Assembly: GCA_913061315.1 (NCBI GenBank) | Contig: CAJXUC010000023.1 | Location: 1-51,187 of the forward strand | Length of the DNA stretch: 51,187 nucleotides | DNA from: an uncultured Gammaproteobacteria bacterium | GTDB lineage: Bacteria > Pseudomonadota > Gammaproteobacteria > GCA-001735895 | Reading direction: 5' to 3' | In this document: one piece after another, positions 9,617 through 19,164 of the stretch | How positions within the stretch are numbered: the first letter of the stretch is position 1 | How the letters are laid out: every line of letters begins with the position of its first letter | Program-made: the position numbers and the translations under genes | The notes under the pieces: model-generated | Told to the model about the DNA's origin: nothing | Seen by the model: only the letters and a program-made list of their open reading frames with translations | Database searches by the model: none

Positions 9617-10954
9617 GTGACTCAATCTACTCAACAGATTCTTACCCACCGCCGTGTATGGGCATTGGCTGGCCCCATTATACTGTCGAATATATCGGTG
9701 CCATTGGTTGGTGCGGTTGACACGGCAGTCGTAGGACACCTGCCTGAGCCCGATTCGATTGGAGCCGTGGCACTGGGGGCACTCATATTTACGTTCTTGT
9801 TTTGGGGCTTTGGTTTCTTACGTATGGGCACGACGGGTTTTATTGCCCGCGCCTATGGTGCCAACGATGAGCAGGCGCTGTCTGATACTTTGTTGCGCGT
9901 CCTGATGCTTGCCACTACCTTGGGCTTAGTCATTATAGCCTTGGGTTATCCCCTGATTCATTTTGCGCTGTATTTGCTCGACAGTAGCGACAATATTGAA
10001 TCACTGGCTTCAAGCTATGCCATGATTCGTATTTGGAGCGCACCCGCAACTTTATCTATCTATGTATTTACGGGCGTTTTTATTGGTTTGCATAACATGC
10101 GCTACGTGTTTGTGCTTCAGTTGGTGATGAATAGTGTCAACGTGCTACTCGATTTATTGTTTGTACTCGTGTTTGATATGGGTGTCGAAGGTGTGGCGCT
10201 GGCCACACTGATTGCTGAGTATTTAGCCGTTTTTTTAGGTTTCTGGCTATTACGTAAGCCACTGGCTAAGGCTTATCGTCAACTCAGCTGGGCACGATTG
10301 TTAGAGCGCAGCGCGATTCTGGCCCTGATGAAAGCCAATGGTGATATTTTTGTCCGGACGCTTTGTTTGGTATTTTCGTTTGGTTATTTTACCGCAAAGA
10401 GTGCCAGCATGGGGGATGTCATACTAGCGGCTAATGCGATACTGATGCACCTACAAAGTATTTTAGCTTACGCACTTGATGGCTTTGCGCATGCAGCCGA
10501 AGCACTAGTGGGTAGTGCCTATGGTGGCGGTAAACAAGCGCAATTTAAACGTGCAATTAAATTAACGACTATTTGGGGTCTGGTCTGTGCCTTGCTCATT
10601 AGTTTGGTTTTCTGGTTGTTTGGTGGATTTATATTACAGTGGTTTACTAGCATCGATGCGGTGCTCATAACCGCCACTAAATATTACCCTTGGACAATTA
10701 TTGCGCCGATTGTTGCTATTTGGAGTTTTCAGCTTGATGGTATATTTATCGGCACTGGATATACCCGCGAAATGCGCAATGCAATGATTGTCTCGATGTT
10801 GATGTACTTCGGTTTATTGGCCATATTAGTTCCAATGCTGGGCAATCATGGGCTGTTCTTATCGTTGACCTTATTTATGATTTTAAGGGCATTAACGCTT
10901 TGCTATTACTACCCCAGTATTGTCAAAGGCATGGATCATAAAAAGTCATATTGA
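9617..10954 (+). CDS. MATE-family efflux transporter (DinF-like)
   Basis: Polytopic inner-membrane cation-coupled exporter of the MatE superfamily, 445 residues with about twelve hydrophobic segments. Family features include ALAGPIILSNISVPLVGAVDTAVVGHL near the N-terminus, the GTTGFIARAYGA block and, in the second half, EALVGSAYGGG. The start is GTG, 16 bases after the MFS gene, so two unrelated exporters may be co-expressed. The substrate is unknown. Confidence 0.87.
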   Translation: MTQSTQQILTHRRVWALAGPIILSNISVPLVGAVDTAVVGHLPEPDSIGAVALGALIFTFLFWGFGFLRMGTTGFIARAYGANDEQALSDTLLRVLMLATTLGLVIIALGYPLIHFALYLLDSSDNIESLASSYAMIRIWSAPATLSIYVFTGVFIGLHNMRYVFVLQLVMNSVNVLLDLLFVLVFDMGVEGVALATLIAEYLAVFLGFWLLRKPLAKAYRQLSWARLLERSAILALMKANGDIFVRTLCLVFSFGYFTAKSASMGDVILAANAILMHLQSILAYALDGFAHAAEALVGSAYGGGKQAQFKRAIKLTTIWGLVCALLISLVFWLFGGFILQWFTSIDAVLITATKYYPWTIIAPIVAIWSFQLDGIFIGTGYTREMRNAMIVSMLMYFGLLAILVPMLGNHGLFLSLTLFMILRALTLCYYYPSIVKGMDHKKSY

Positions 10955-11012
10955 AGCGGGTTCAATCTCATGGTAGCTTTGCCTCCCAAAATAGTTAGTG
11001 GTTACCTAAAAA

Positions 11013-12197
11013 ATGAAATATTCATCATTGGTTGATAGAGTAAAAGGCGATGCGGCTGATGTTTGGGACTCTCACTATAGGGCTCAAGTTGACCAGAGTC
11101 GGGGTGAAGATGTCATTGTTTTAAGCGTTGGAGACCCCGATTTTTCAACGCCAGAGGGTATTACCGACGCCGCTATTTCGGCCTTGCGTCATGGAGACAC
11201 GCACTATACACCTGTCGTTGGGGTTGAAGCATTTCGTGAAAACATTGCTAAACGCTATTGCTCTGAATTCGGTGATGACATAACGGCAGACAATGTGATT
11301 GTGACCTCTGGCGCACAAAATGCCCTTTTTGTTGCTTCTATGTGCCTCACGGAGAAGGACGACGAAGTTATTGTGTTGCAACCTATGTATGTGACGTATG
11401 AGGCAACCGTGCAGGCGTCTGGTGCCACGCTTGTTCCTGTCGTGCTCGACGAACCGAATGGCTTTCGTTTGAATGCCGAGAACTTAAAAGCAGCCATTAC
11501 GAGTAAAACAAAAGCTATTTTTTTTGCAACCCCGAGCAATCCGACCGGCATTTCGCTGAATCAAAGTGAACTGGAGTTAATAGCTGATTTAGCCATTGAG
11601 CATGATTTATGGGTTGTGTCAGATGAAGTCTATAGCGACCTAGTATTTGATTCTGAATTTTTTCATATTGCTAGTTTGCCGGGTATGGCTGAGCGCACCA
11701 TTACCATTGGCAGCTTGTCTAAATCCTATGCAATGACTGGTTGGCGCATTGGTTGGGCCTTAGGCCCCCAAGAATTTATTGATAATGCTGCTAAGTTAGC
11801 TTTATGTATGCTTTATGGTTTGCCGGGATTTTTACAGCAAGGTGGTATCTATGCACTGGAAAATGCACAGAAAGATATTGTTAACATGCGCGAGGCTTAT
11901 CGCAGCAGGCGTGATCTATTGATACATCAGTTTGAAAGTATTCCAGGACTTAAATCGTTAAAGCCTGATGCCGGTATGTTTTTAATGGTCGATGTGCGTG
12001 GCACCGGATTAACCGCACCCGAATTTGTAACGCAACTGTATGAGCACTCTAAAGTGTCGGTACTCGATGCAACCGCTTTTGGCGCCAGTGCCAAGGGTTA
12101 TGTGAGAATCTCTTATACGGTCGACGAGTCAATATTACTCGATGCGAGCCATCGTATTGCCACATTTGTCAATAGTTTGAATTCTACTCAAAAATGA
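11013..12197 (+). CDS. PLP-dependent aminotransferase class I, resembles arginine-pyruvate transaminase AruH
   Basis: Fold type I aminotransferase of 394 residues. It has SVGDPDFSTPEGI near the N-terminus, the ATPSNPTG block, SDEVYSDLVFD and the PLP lysine in GSLSKSYAMTGWRIGWA. From memory it resembles Pseudomonas AruH along most of its length (for example THYTPVVG, QPMYVTYEA, LCMLYG, EAYRSRRDL), so the arginine-pyruvate transaminase reaction is the best guess; an aspartate- or alanine-type enzyme remains possible. No other arginine catabolic gene is nearby. Its stop overlaps the tag start in an ATGA junction. Confidence 0.85.
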   Translation: MKYSSLVDRVKGDAADVWDSHYRAQVDQSRGEDVIVLSVGDPDFSTPEGITDAAISALRHGDTHYTPVVGVEAFRENIAKRYCSEFGDDITADNVIVTSGAQNALFVASMCLTEKDDEVIVLQPMYVTYEATVQASGATLVPVVLDEPNGFRLNAENLKAAITSKTKAIFFATPSNPTGISLNQSELELIADLAIEHDLWVVSDEVYSDLVFDSEFFHIASLPGMAERTITIGSLSKSYAMTGWRIGWALGPQEFIDNAAKLALCMLYGLPGFLQQGGIYALENAQKDIVNMREAYRSRRDLLIHQFESIPGLKSLKPDAGMFLMVDVRGTGLTAPEFVTQLYEHSKVSVLDATAFGASAKGYVRISYTVDESILLDASHRIATFVNSLNSTQK

Positions 12198-12784
12198 CCA
12201 TGACTGCTGATCAAAAATTTCGTTGTTGGTGGTGTGGTAACGATGAACTGTATCAGCAGTATCATGACTTAGAGTGGGGCGTGCCGGTACATGATGAACG
12301 AGACTTGTTTGAGTTTTTATGCCTTGAAGGCGCTCAAGCTGGTTTAAGTTGGATTACTATCTTGCATAAAAGAGATAATTATCGACGTTTATTTGATCAG
12401 TTTGATGCTCATAAAATAGCGCGCTACGATGAATCTAAAATCGCCAGTCTATTACTTGATGCTGGAATTATACGAAATAAATTAAAAGTGAATGGATTTG
12501 TTAAAAATGCCAAGGCTTATCTCAACCTGCTGGATCAGGGTCTTACACTAGATAGTTACCTTTGGGATTATGTTGACGGCGAAACGGTTCAGAATAACTG
12601 GTTAGATAGCGAACAAGTGCCAGCCAATAACGCGACTTCAGATACGATGGCAAAGGACTTGAAAAAGCGCGGTTTTACTTTTGTTGGCAGTACGATTTGT
12701 TACGCCTATATGCAAGCAGCGGGTCTGGTTAATGACCACACTCAAAGCTGTTATCGACACTCACAGTTAGGTGGGTCTTGTTGA
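12194..12784 (+). CDS. tag: DNA-3-methyladenine glycosylase I
   Basis: Base-excision repair enzyme that removes 3-methyladenine from alkylated DNA. The 196 residues match family length. The N-terminal zinc site and substrate region are visible (RCWWCGND, YHDLEWGVPVHDERDLFEFLCLEGAQAGLSW in part), with DHTQSCYRH near the C-terminus giving the other zinc ligands. It overlaps the aminotransferase gene by four bases and the next transporter gene by seven, so translation is probably coupled. Confidence 0.95.
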   Translation: MTMTADQKFRCWWCGNDELYQQYHDLEWGVPVHDERDLFEFLCLEGAQAGLSWITILHKRDNYRRLFDQFDAHKIARYDESKIASLLLDAGIIRNKLKVNGFVKNAKAYLNLLDQGLTLDSYLWDYVDGETVQNNWLDSEQVPANNATSDTMAKDLKKRGFTFVGSTICYAYMQAAGLVNDHTQSCYRHSQLGGSC

Positions 12785-13713
12785 GTAAAATGTTGAATAC
12801 AGTCATCAATGTTACACCGCGTGCCATTTTGAAGCAGTGTTTTCCTTATCTGTTGATATTTTTTGTCGGCGTTACTTGGGGCATTACTTTTTCGCTTTCT
12901 CGGATGGCGATTCAATTTGGTGCTAGCCCGACAGGTCTAACTTTTTGCCAGGCATTTGGTGGTGGTTTATTACTCTTGGTGGTTTGTTTTTTTCGAGGCA
13001 AGTTTCCTGTATTTAACCGTGAATATTTTAAGCACTACCTTGTCATTGCGTTGGTCGGAACCGCGATCCCTGGGACCATGTTCTTTTACGCTGCAGCTCA
13101 TGTGCCAGCGGGTATTCTGGCCATTACTATTGCATTGGTTCCAATGCTAACTTACTTAGTCACGTGGATGTTACGTATTGATACCTTTCAGATTAGGCGA
13201 GTCGTTGGGATTTTCCTTGGGTTCATTGCTATTTTATTGCTGAGTATTCCGGATAGTAGTTTGCCAGAACCAGGTATGGTGAAGTGGGTCTTGCTGAGCT
13301 TGGTGGCTGCTGCTTTCTATGCTACTGAAGGTATCTATCTAGAAGTAAAGGTACCTGATAGTGCTGATTTAATTGCCTTACTCTGTGCCAGTTTGTTAAT
13401 TACTGCCCTATTGATATCGCCCGTTATTTATTTTCAAGATGCTTTTTTCGCTATTAGTTTTCCGTTTCAACAATTTGAGTGGGTTTTGTTATCACTTGCT
13501 CTCGTCAGTAGTGCCGCTTATGTCGTCTTTTTATATACGGTTAAAGTTGCGGGTGCTGTTTTTGCATCAATGGCGGGTTATATCATTACCATATCAGGCG
13601 TATTTTGGGGCATCCTATTTTTTCAGGAAGTGCACTCAAGCTGGGTTTGGTCATCACTGATACTGATGATGGTTGGGATGGCTTTAGTTACTCCGCGTGA
13701 TCCTGTGAATTAA
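12778..13713 (+). CDS. EamA/DMT-family transporter
   Basis: Inner-membrane protein of about 311 residues with ten predicted helices in two EamA repeats. The first begins LLIFFVGVTWGITFSLSRMA and the second begins near WVLLSLVAAAFYATEGIYLE; the protein ends in a short basic tail. The start is uncertain: TTG at 12778 or 12781, or ATG at 12790, and none has a clear ribosome site. The overlap with tag favours an upstream TTG. Probable exporter of a small metabolite or amino acid; substrate unknown. Confidence 0.83.
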   Translation: MLSKMLNTVINVTPRAILKQCFPYLLIFFVGVTWGITFSLSRMAIQFGASPTGLTFCQAFGGGLLLLVVCFFRGKFPVFNREYFKHYLVIALVGTAIPGTMFFYAAAHVPAGILAITIALVPMLTYLVTWMLRIDTFQIRRVVGIFLGFIAILLLSIPDSSLPEPGMVKWVLLSLVAAAFYATEGIYLEVKVPDSADLIALLCASLLITALLISPVIYFQDAFFAISFPFQQFEWVLLSLALVSSAAYVVFLYTVKVAGAVFASMAGYIITISGVFWGILFFQEVHSSWVWSSLILMMVGMALVTPRDPVN

Positions 13714-13716
13714 TAA

Positions 13717-14550
13717 TTGAGTGAATTGATGAATCGAGTTGTTGCCACCGTTAGCTATTTGAGTAAAGGCAGTGGGAAACCCATTTATAGCTCAGCAGGT
13801 GTTGGGAGGAATGCCCAATTTTTGGTTGATAGACCTTTGATAGAATACTCAGTTGTCGTTGAAAATGCACGATTACAGCGGCCTCAGGTAGGTCAAAAAT
13901 ATGGATTGGGTACAGGTGATACTATTCTGTTAGATCACCAAACTCAGGTTAATAATTTTTTTGATGCTCAACAATTAAAGCCAATTTATGAAGATGAACT
14001 TGCCTCATTGCTTTTATTGGCAACTGAGGCTAATCGAGTGCATATTTTTGATCACACAATCCGTGCATCGGACCCTGTGACACGAGAGAAGCAACAAAGC
14101 AGAGAGCCATCGACCTTGGTTCACAATGACTACACGACTAATTCTGGCTTAAAATGTCTTTATGAAAATCTGCCCCAAGAAGCAGATGAGTTGTCTAAGA
14201 AACGCTTTCAAATTGTTAACCTTTGGCGGCCTTTAGTGGATCCAGTCGAAAGTTTTCCGCTGGCGTTTTGTGATTCGTGCAGTATTGCTGAAACTGATCT
14301 TGTTGACACTGAGCGGCGCTCACCTAACCATATAGGTGAATTGAGTTTAGCGACATACAATCCGTTACATCGTTGGTATTACTTTCCTAATATGAACCCC
14401 GGTGAAGTGTTGTTGTTTAAAACCTATGATTCGATTGCGGCAGGTCGACGGAATTGTGGTGTGCATACGGCCATTGATATTAACAATTACGCCGGCGACA
14501 AGAAGCCCCGTGAAAGCATTGAAAGTCGAGCTTTTCTGTTCTTTAATTAG
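13717..14550 (+). CDS. CmcJ/NvfI-family oxidoreductase
   Basis: The 277-residue protein resembles the family named for cephamycin CmcJ and fungal NvfI/GA4-desaturase-like proteins, a non-heme iron-type fold. The pattern is NDYT near residue 133, then VNLWRPLVDPVESFPLAFCDS, then WYYFPNMNPGEVLLFKTYDS, and HTAID near the C-terminus. These supply the His/Asp residues expected for metal binding. The start is TTG at 13717 or ATG at 13729. It sits four bases after the EamA gene and about 160 bases before the 2-hydroxyacid dehydrogenase, so it may hydroxylate or desaturate a small acid in that pathway (inference). The substrate is not known. Confidence 0.72.
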   Translation: MSELMNRVVATVSYLSKGSGKPIYSSAGVGRNAQFLVDRPLIEYSVVVENARLQRPQVGQKYGLGTGDTILLDHQTQVNNFFDAQQLKPIYEDELASLLLLATEANRVHIFDHTIRASDPVTREKQQSREPSTLVHNDYTTNSGLKCLYENLPQEADELSKKRFQIVNLWRPLVDPVESFPLAFCDSCSIAETDLVDTERRSPNHIGELSLATYNPLHRWYYFPNMNPGEVLLFKTYDSIAAGRRNCGVHTAIDINNYAGDKKPRESIESRAFLFFN

Positions 14551-14711
14551 TGTTTTTAGAGCTACTTTATGAGGATAACAAATGTCGCATCACTGCTAGT
14601 CCAGACAATTTATACAATGGTAATATATAAATTAACATCCGGATTTAGTATTTGTATTTAGAAAAAGAATTTAAACTTTGCCACCTTGGCATTTTAAGAG
14701 ACAGAATAGCC

Positions 14712-16190
14712 GTGACTCAAACATCATCAACTGAAGTATTATCGACCCAAAACATTCACACTCTGCAACGGCAGGATGATCCTAGCCGTGCTTATAAGGT
14801 GCTCATTGCAGACCTTGTAGGATTAAAGTTTGATGCCAGCGGTAGACCCAATCACAGTGAAGTTCAGGCCTATATCAAAAGTAAAGGTGGTGAGTTTTAT
14901 GATCGGTCTCTAGGGAAAGAGGACATTTTGGAAGCCGGTAAACTGCATTTTTTCTACCAACCTGATTTAAGTCGTGACCAAGAAATTCTGGATCAAACCG
15001 CTAACGGTCAATACGACGCGACGATTGCTGCGGCTACTTTTTTTCCTGCGGGCGCAAAATTTGATCTTGGTGGCGTCCGGATTGGTGCTGGTACCGGTAA
15101 TATGGGCAGTGCTAGTTGGGGTGGTGGCAATGGTGAAGGTGGTGTTGCACCCTTAATGAATACGCCAAGTTTTAACTCACGTGCAACGGCACAAATGGCG
15201 ATGAAAGCTTTGCTGAAAGTTTGCCCTGATCTACCTGTTGATGAAATTCATGACAAGGTTGTAGCTGGTACATTTGATACAGGTCGTAATCTGTGTGATT
15301 ACCCAACTGAAAGAATAGAAAGCAAACGTATCGCCTTGATTGGTTACGGTAACATAGGACGAGAACTCGCCAAATTGGCCCAAGCCTTTGGTATGACAGT
15401 AGTTATTTATGCACGGCCAGCGCACCAAGACTGGATCGAATCTGAGGGTTTTATTTATGCATCAACCCCTGTTGCAGCGGCCCGGGGTGCAGACGTTATT
15501 AGTCCCCACACAGGTTTAGGTCCGCTGAATGCTGAGACAGGGCTTTTTAGCAATGCGGGACTCATCGACGAGCAGGTGTTTGAGGTGATGAACCCTGGTT
15601 CAATTGTAATTAATTATGACCGTGGTGAAATTATTGATTCGGCAGCGCTTGATCAGGCACTAACCACGGGTAAAGTAAGTTATGCGGGGATTGATGCCGA
15701 TTTATTTATTGATGCGAGCACTGGCGAGTTCAGCGGGCCCATGGTGCCATACCGAGCCATGGAAGTTCATCACCGAGGTAAAATGGAGCTATTGCCCCAC
15801 GCTGCTGCTGATACTGAACACTTATCACGCGTGCAAGGTGCAAAACAAGCTGTTGATCAAATCTATGGTGTTATTCAATCCCGTTCAGTAGTCAATCTGA
15901 AAGGTGATCTGCCTGAAGGTTATACTGATGCGGGTTCGAAAACAGTCAATGGTGTGGGTAAGGTCACTTCTCAAGCTATATTACAAGTTGGTAATGACAA
16001 ACAATTGGTGAGTCAACTCGCTGAAATGTCAGAAATCTTAGCCACTTTTTGGCGTGCGATGGCGGATGCTGATAGTGATCAATCGCGTGAAGATCTGACT
16101 AACGGTGAAGGGGCTGCATTGGTTATGAATATTAATCGAACTATGGTTAAGCTGGAGGCTCTGGGTTTGCGTGGACCCTATGCTGGTTAG
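14712..16190 (+). CDS. Long D-2-hydroxyacid dehydrogenase, candidate hydroxypyruvate reductase
   Basis: NAD(P)-dependent reductase of the D-isomer 2-hydroxyacid dehydrogenase family. With the GTG at 14712 it has 492 residues; an open frame runs back to a TTG at 14652, but AAGAGA upstream of 14712 favours the shorter form. Visible are the Rossmann loop GYGNIG (211-216), catalytic Arg in NYDRGEIID (R304) and catalytic His in LLPHAAADTEH (H363), with an acidic residue between them. The second beta strand ends in YARP rather than an acidic residue, which would favour NADPH. Typical relatives have about 320 residues; here there is a glycine-rich insert (about 125-145) and an extra helical C-terminus of about 90 residues. 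A glycerate kinase follows, which suggests reduction of hydroxypyruvate to glycerate. Phosphoglycerate-type substrates are an alternative. Confidence 0.72.
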   Translation: MTQTSSTEVLSTQNIHTLQRQDDPSRAYKVLIADLVGLKFDASGRPNHSEVQAYIKSKGGEFYDRSLGKEDILEAGKLHFFYQPDLSRDQEILDQTANGQYDATIAAATFFPAGAKFDLGGVRIGAGTGNMGSASWGGGNGEGGVAPLMNTPSFNSRATAQMAMKALLKVCPDLPVDEIHDKVVAGTFDTGRNLCDYPTERIESKRIALIGYGNIGRELAKLAQAFGMTVVIYARPAHQDWIESEGFIYASTPVAAARGADVISPHTGLGPLNAETGLFSNAGLIDEQVFEVMNPGSIVINYDRGEIIDSAALDQALTTGKVSYAGIDADLFIDASTGEFSGPMVPYRAMEVHHRGKMELLPHAAADTEHLSRVQGAKQAVDQIYGVIQSRSVVNLKGDLPEGYTDAGSKTVNGVGKVTSQAILQVGNDKQLVSQLAEMSEILATFWRAMADADSDQSREDLTNGEGAALVMNINRTMVKLEALGLRGPYAG

Positions 16191-16289
16191 CTCTTTATGC
16201 TGGTTACCAGTCTTAAAAAACAGCACTGACACTAGATTAAAGTTGATTATTAAAGGTCACTATTTTTAACTGGTTAGTTATCATAAATT

Positions 16290-17432
16290 ATGAAAAAACC
16301 TTCAGCCAAACAACGTAAGCAACATTTACTCACCATTTTTAATGCTGCTGTTTCTGCTGTATCTGGCCAACAAGCCGTAGAGTATGCAATCGACAATGAC
16401 AGTGCTTACGATCCCGAGACAATCATTGCCGTAGGCAAGGCTGCTGTTGGCATGTGTCGTGGCGCATTGAACCGGTTTCCTAACGTTCAACAAGCTTTCG
16501 TTGTGACTAAGTATAACCATGCTGATGAGGATATTTTGTCTCGACAGAACGTGACTGTAAGGGAAACGGCACACCCTGTGCCTGATTCTCAGTCGCTCAG
16601 AGCCGGTGCCGAATTATGCTCATTAGTACAAAGTCTTTCTGCCGATAGCAAGTTGCTGCTCTTAGTGTCGGGTGGCGCATCAGCACTATCCGAATCATTA
16701 CCCGATGGCATGAGTCTTGAGGATTTGCAGGCCATTACTGATGACATGTTGTCAACAGGCCAAACCATTGGTCAAATTAACAGTCGACGAAAAGAGTTTT
16801 CTCAAATTAAAGATGGCAAACTGTTAGCGCAATTCAAAGGTGCAGAAATACGCGTCTATGCTATTTCTGATGTCGAAGGCGATAGTATTGCCACCATAGG
16901 GTCTGGTTTAGGTGATTGTCACCGAACACCAGTGAAAGCTCATTCGAGCATTATTGCCTCTAATCAGATCTCGAGAGAGAAAGCCCAAGCTATTGCCACT
17001 GGCTTAGATTTAAAAGTTAAGCTAAACGAAGAAACACTCTACGGCGATGTCTTTGAATTAGCCAAAACAATTGGGTCTTCATTAAAGACTGCTAAACCGG
17101 GTGTCTATATCTGGGGTGGTGAGCCAACCATTATGCTACCCGACAATCCAGGGCAGGGTGGGCGTAATCAAAGTCTTGCATTGGCTTTATCGGAATTTAT
17201 CGAAGGGCGAAGCGACGTGAGTATTTTAGTTGCAGGCACGGATGGTACTGACGGACCAACCAATGCGGCAGGTGGTATTGTCGACGGTGATACTTATGAT
17301 GATTGCGCAGCGGTGACTGATGCCTTACAGCGAGCGGATGCAGGCAGTTATTTGTTAAAGCAAAATAATCTGTTGGTCACTGGGCCGACAAATACCAATG
17401 TTATGGACTTGGCCATTGCTATTATTGATTAA
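16290..17432 (+). CDS. Glycerate 2-kinase, MOFRL family
   Basis: Phosphorylates D-glycerate with ATP, giving 2-phosphoglycerate in the GckA/TtuD type. The 380 residues contain AVGKAAVGMCRGAL near the N-terminus, LLLLVSGGASAL, YAISDVEGDSIATIGSG, and the C-terminal MOFRL domain with WGGEPTIMLPDNPGQGGRNQ and AGTDGTDGPTNAAGG. It is slightly shorter than many family members (410-430 residues) but the conserved blocks are present. It follows the 2-hydroxyacid dehydrogenase by 99 bases in the same direction. In the serine cycle this enzyme delivers C3 carbon to phosphoenolpyruvate, which fits the mcl-mtkAB genes at 35.6-38.7 kb. Confidence 0.92.
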   Translation: MKKPSAKQRKQHLLTIFNAAVSAVSGQQAVEYAIDNDSAYDPETIIAVGKAAVGMCRGALNRFPNVQQAFVVTKYNHADEDILSRQNVTVRETAHPVPDSQSLRAGAELCSLVQSLSADSKLLLLVSGGASALSESLPDGMSLEDLQAITDDMLSTGQTIGQINSRRKEFSQIKDGKLLAQFKGAEIRVYAISDVEGDSIATIGSGLGDCHRTPVKAHSSIIASNQISREKAQAIATGLDLKVKLNEETLYGDVFELAKTIGSSLKTAKPGVYIWGGEPTIMLPDNPGQGGRNQSLALALSEFIEGRSDVSILVAGTDGTDGPTNAAGGIVDGDTYDDCAAVTDALQRADAGSYLLKQNNLLVTGPTNTNVMDLAIAIID

Positions 17433-18116
17433 CGTGTGCCGTCCTATCGCCTAATAGTTAAAAGTTCTTTTGGCAACAGCACCTGACTAGAATGATCTGT
17501 GGGTTACAAAATTTTAGGTTATGGGCTTAAATCACGAAGTTTTAAATATTTCTGACTATCTTCTACAGTCTTTTTTCTCCCTATTGAAGTGGCGATTGTT
17601 AATTAGAAGTCGATTGAATCAGTTTCAGAAGTACCTTTGAACGACACCCACGTTTTGTTGATATTAAAAAGGCTGAATTTAACAATCAAAGTTCACCTGT
17701 TATGAATTTATTAGGGCTGGTTAAAATTCAATTTTTAGTACGTCTAACAGGATATTTGGATCACTTTATTTCATGTTTTTAGTGAAATAATTATGTCAAA
17801 AACAGCTTGATAATCATGTAGTACGCCACTAACTATGAGTATAATAGCAATGTTAATTTACTGCTAAGTGACTGATTAAACTGATTCTATACTTATCTTT
17901 TACACGTCTATTCAGTCTGGGTTTAAACAGTCTGGCCGACTGGGTAAGTGGTTGATTTAAGCTCTTTAGTTTTGTTTTGAATATTGCTAATTGACTTCAC
18001 GATAATATGGTTAAACCCAACCTAAATCGTGGCTAATTTTTATCAACGTTGCTAATAAACGTTTTCAACAATGTTTCAAATTGTTCTTTTTAAGTAATAA
18101 ACGAGGTTGTCATACT
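17433..18116. other. Long intergenic region before ctaA, no gene found
   Basis: These 684 bases contain no open frame I would call a gene and no tRNA-like structure. One perfect eight-base inverted repeat stands out: TTATTTCA (17766-17773) and TGAAATAA (17783-17790) with a 9-base spacer, not followed by a T run. The last bases hold the ctaA ribosome site (GAGG at 18103-18106). The region is AT-rich and may be decayed DNA or a long promoter region. Confidence 0.4.
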
Positions 18117-19154
18117 ATGTCTATCATAACTCCTCAGGACAGGGCGATTTCTCAATGGTTATTGATTTGTCTTTTCCTTATTTTTTTTATGGTCGTGCTT
18201 GGTGGCGTCACGCGATTAACAGGGTCTGGTCTGTCTATGGTGAACTGGCATCCTATTCATGGCACGGTTCCGCCGATCACTTCAGCGCAATGGGATGAAG
18301 AGTTTAGCTTTTATAAACAATCGCCTGAATTTCAAAAGATTAATAGTTCGATGGACGTGAGTGACTTCAAGTCAATCTTTTGGCTTGAATACAGTCATAG
18401 AATGCTTGGCCGTGTGATAGGTCTAGTATTTTTTGTACCCTTCGTTTACTTTTGGTGGCGAAAAAAGATTAAACCAGGGTTAACTCCGAAGCTGGTCACG
18501 ATGTTTGTGCTCGGTGGATGCCAAGGTCTGCTGGGCTGGTATATGGTTAAAAGTGGCTTGGTGAATAACCCCCATGTGTCACAGTATCGACTGACGGCAC
18601 ATTTAGTCAGCGCTATATTAATTTATGGATTCATTCTCTGGACTTGGCTTGATTTACGTCATCCCAAAAATTTACTAACCAGTCACGATAAACAACTTGA
18701 GCGCTGGTGTTATGTGTCGCTGGGTTTGCTTAGTTTAATCTTGTTGACGATAGTTTCGGGTGGGTTTGTTGCTGGCATGAAGGCGGGCCTAATTTATAAT
18801 ACTTTTCCCTTAATGGGTGGACAGTGGATTCCAGAAGGAATCTCAGCGTTATCACCTTGGTATATGAATTTGTTTGAAAACAAAGTGACAGCTCAATTTG
18901 GTCATCGTGTATTAGCGATTGTTACAGCTGTATTGTTATTCATCTGGTATATCAAAGGACGAAGCAAATTTAGTAATGTCAAACTCACGCGCAGTTTTAA
19001 ATGGATTGGAATGATGGTGATTATTCAGGTTAGTCTTGGATTGCTCACCTTATTATATAATGTCCCAATACCGGTTGCTTCAATGCATCAGGCAGGAGCG
19101 CTGTTGCTGTTTAGCGCCATGCTGATCAATATGCATGCCCTTCGCCGCCAGTAA
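18117..19154 (+). CDS. ctaA: Heme A synthase (COX15/CtaA)
   Basis: Inner-membrane monooxygenase that turns heme O into heme A for aa3-type cytochrome oxidase. From the ATG at 18117 (GAGG 10 bases upstream) it has 345 residues. Family marks include GGVTRLTGSGLSMVNWHPIHG near residue 25, the EYSHRMLGRVIGL His block, the central NNPHVSQYRLTAHL block, FGHRVLAIV, and ASMHQAGALLLF with the last heme-ligating His. About eight membrane segments are visible. No ctaB or oxidase subunit genes adjoin it, so it stands alone here. Confidence 0.94.
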   Translation: MSIITPQDRAISQWLLICLFLIFFMVVLGGVTRLTGSGLSMVNWHPIHGTVPPITSAQWDEEFSFYKQSPEFQKINSSMDVSDFKSIFWLEYSHRMLGRVIGLVFFVPFVYFWWRKKIKPGLTPKLVTMFVLGGCQGLLGWYMVKSGLVNNPHVSQYRLTAHLVSAILIYGFILWTWLDLRHPKNLLTSHDKQLERWCYVSLGLLSLILLTIVSGGFVAGMKAGLIYNTFPLMGGQWIPEGISALSPWYMNLFENKVTAQFGHRVLAIVTAVLLFIWYIKGRSKFSNVKLTRSFKWIGMMVIIQVSLGLLTLLYNVPIPVASMHQAGALLLFSAMLINMHALRRQ

Positions 19155-19164
19155 TGGCGGTGGG

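Noticed and set aside
14712..16190. NAD-dependent formate dehydrogenase
   Set aside because: It lacks the long N-terminal pattern and the specific catalytic environment of that family; only the general 2-hydroxyacid dehydrogenase signature is shared.
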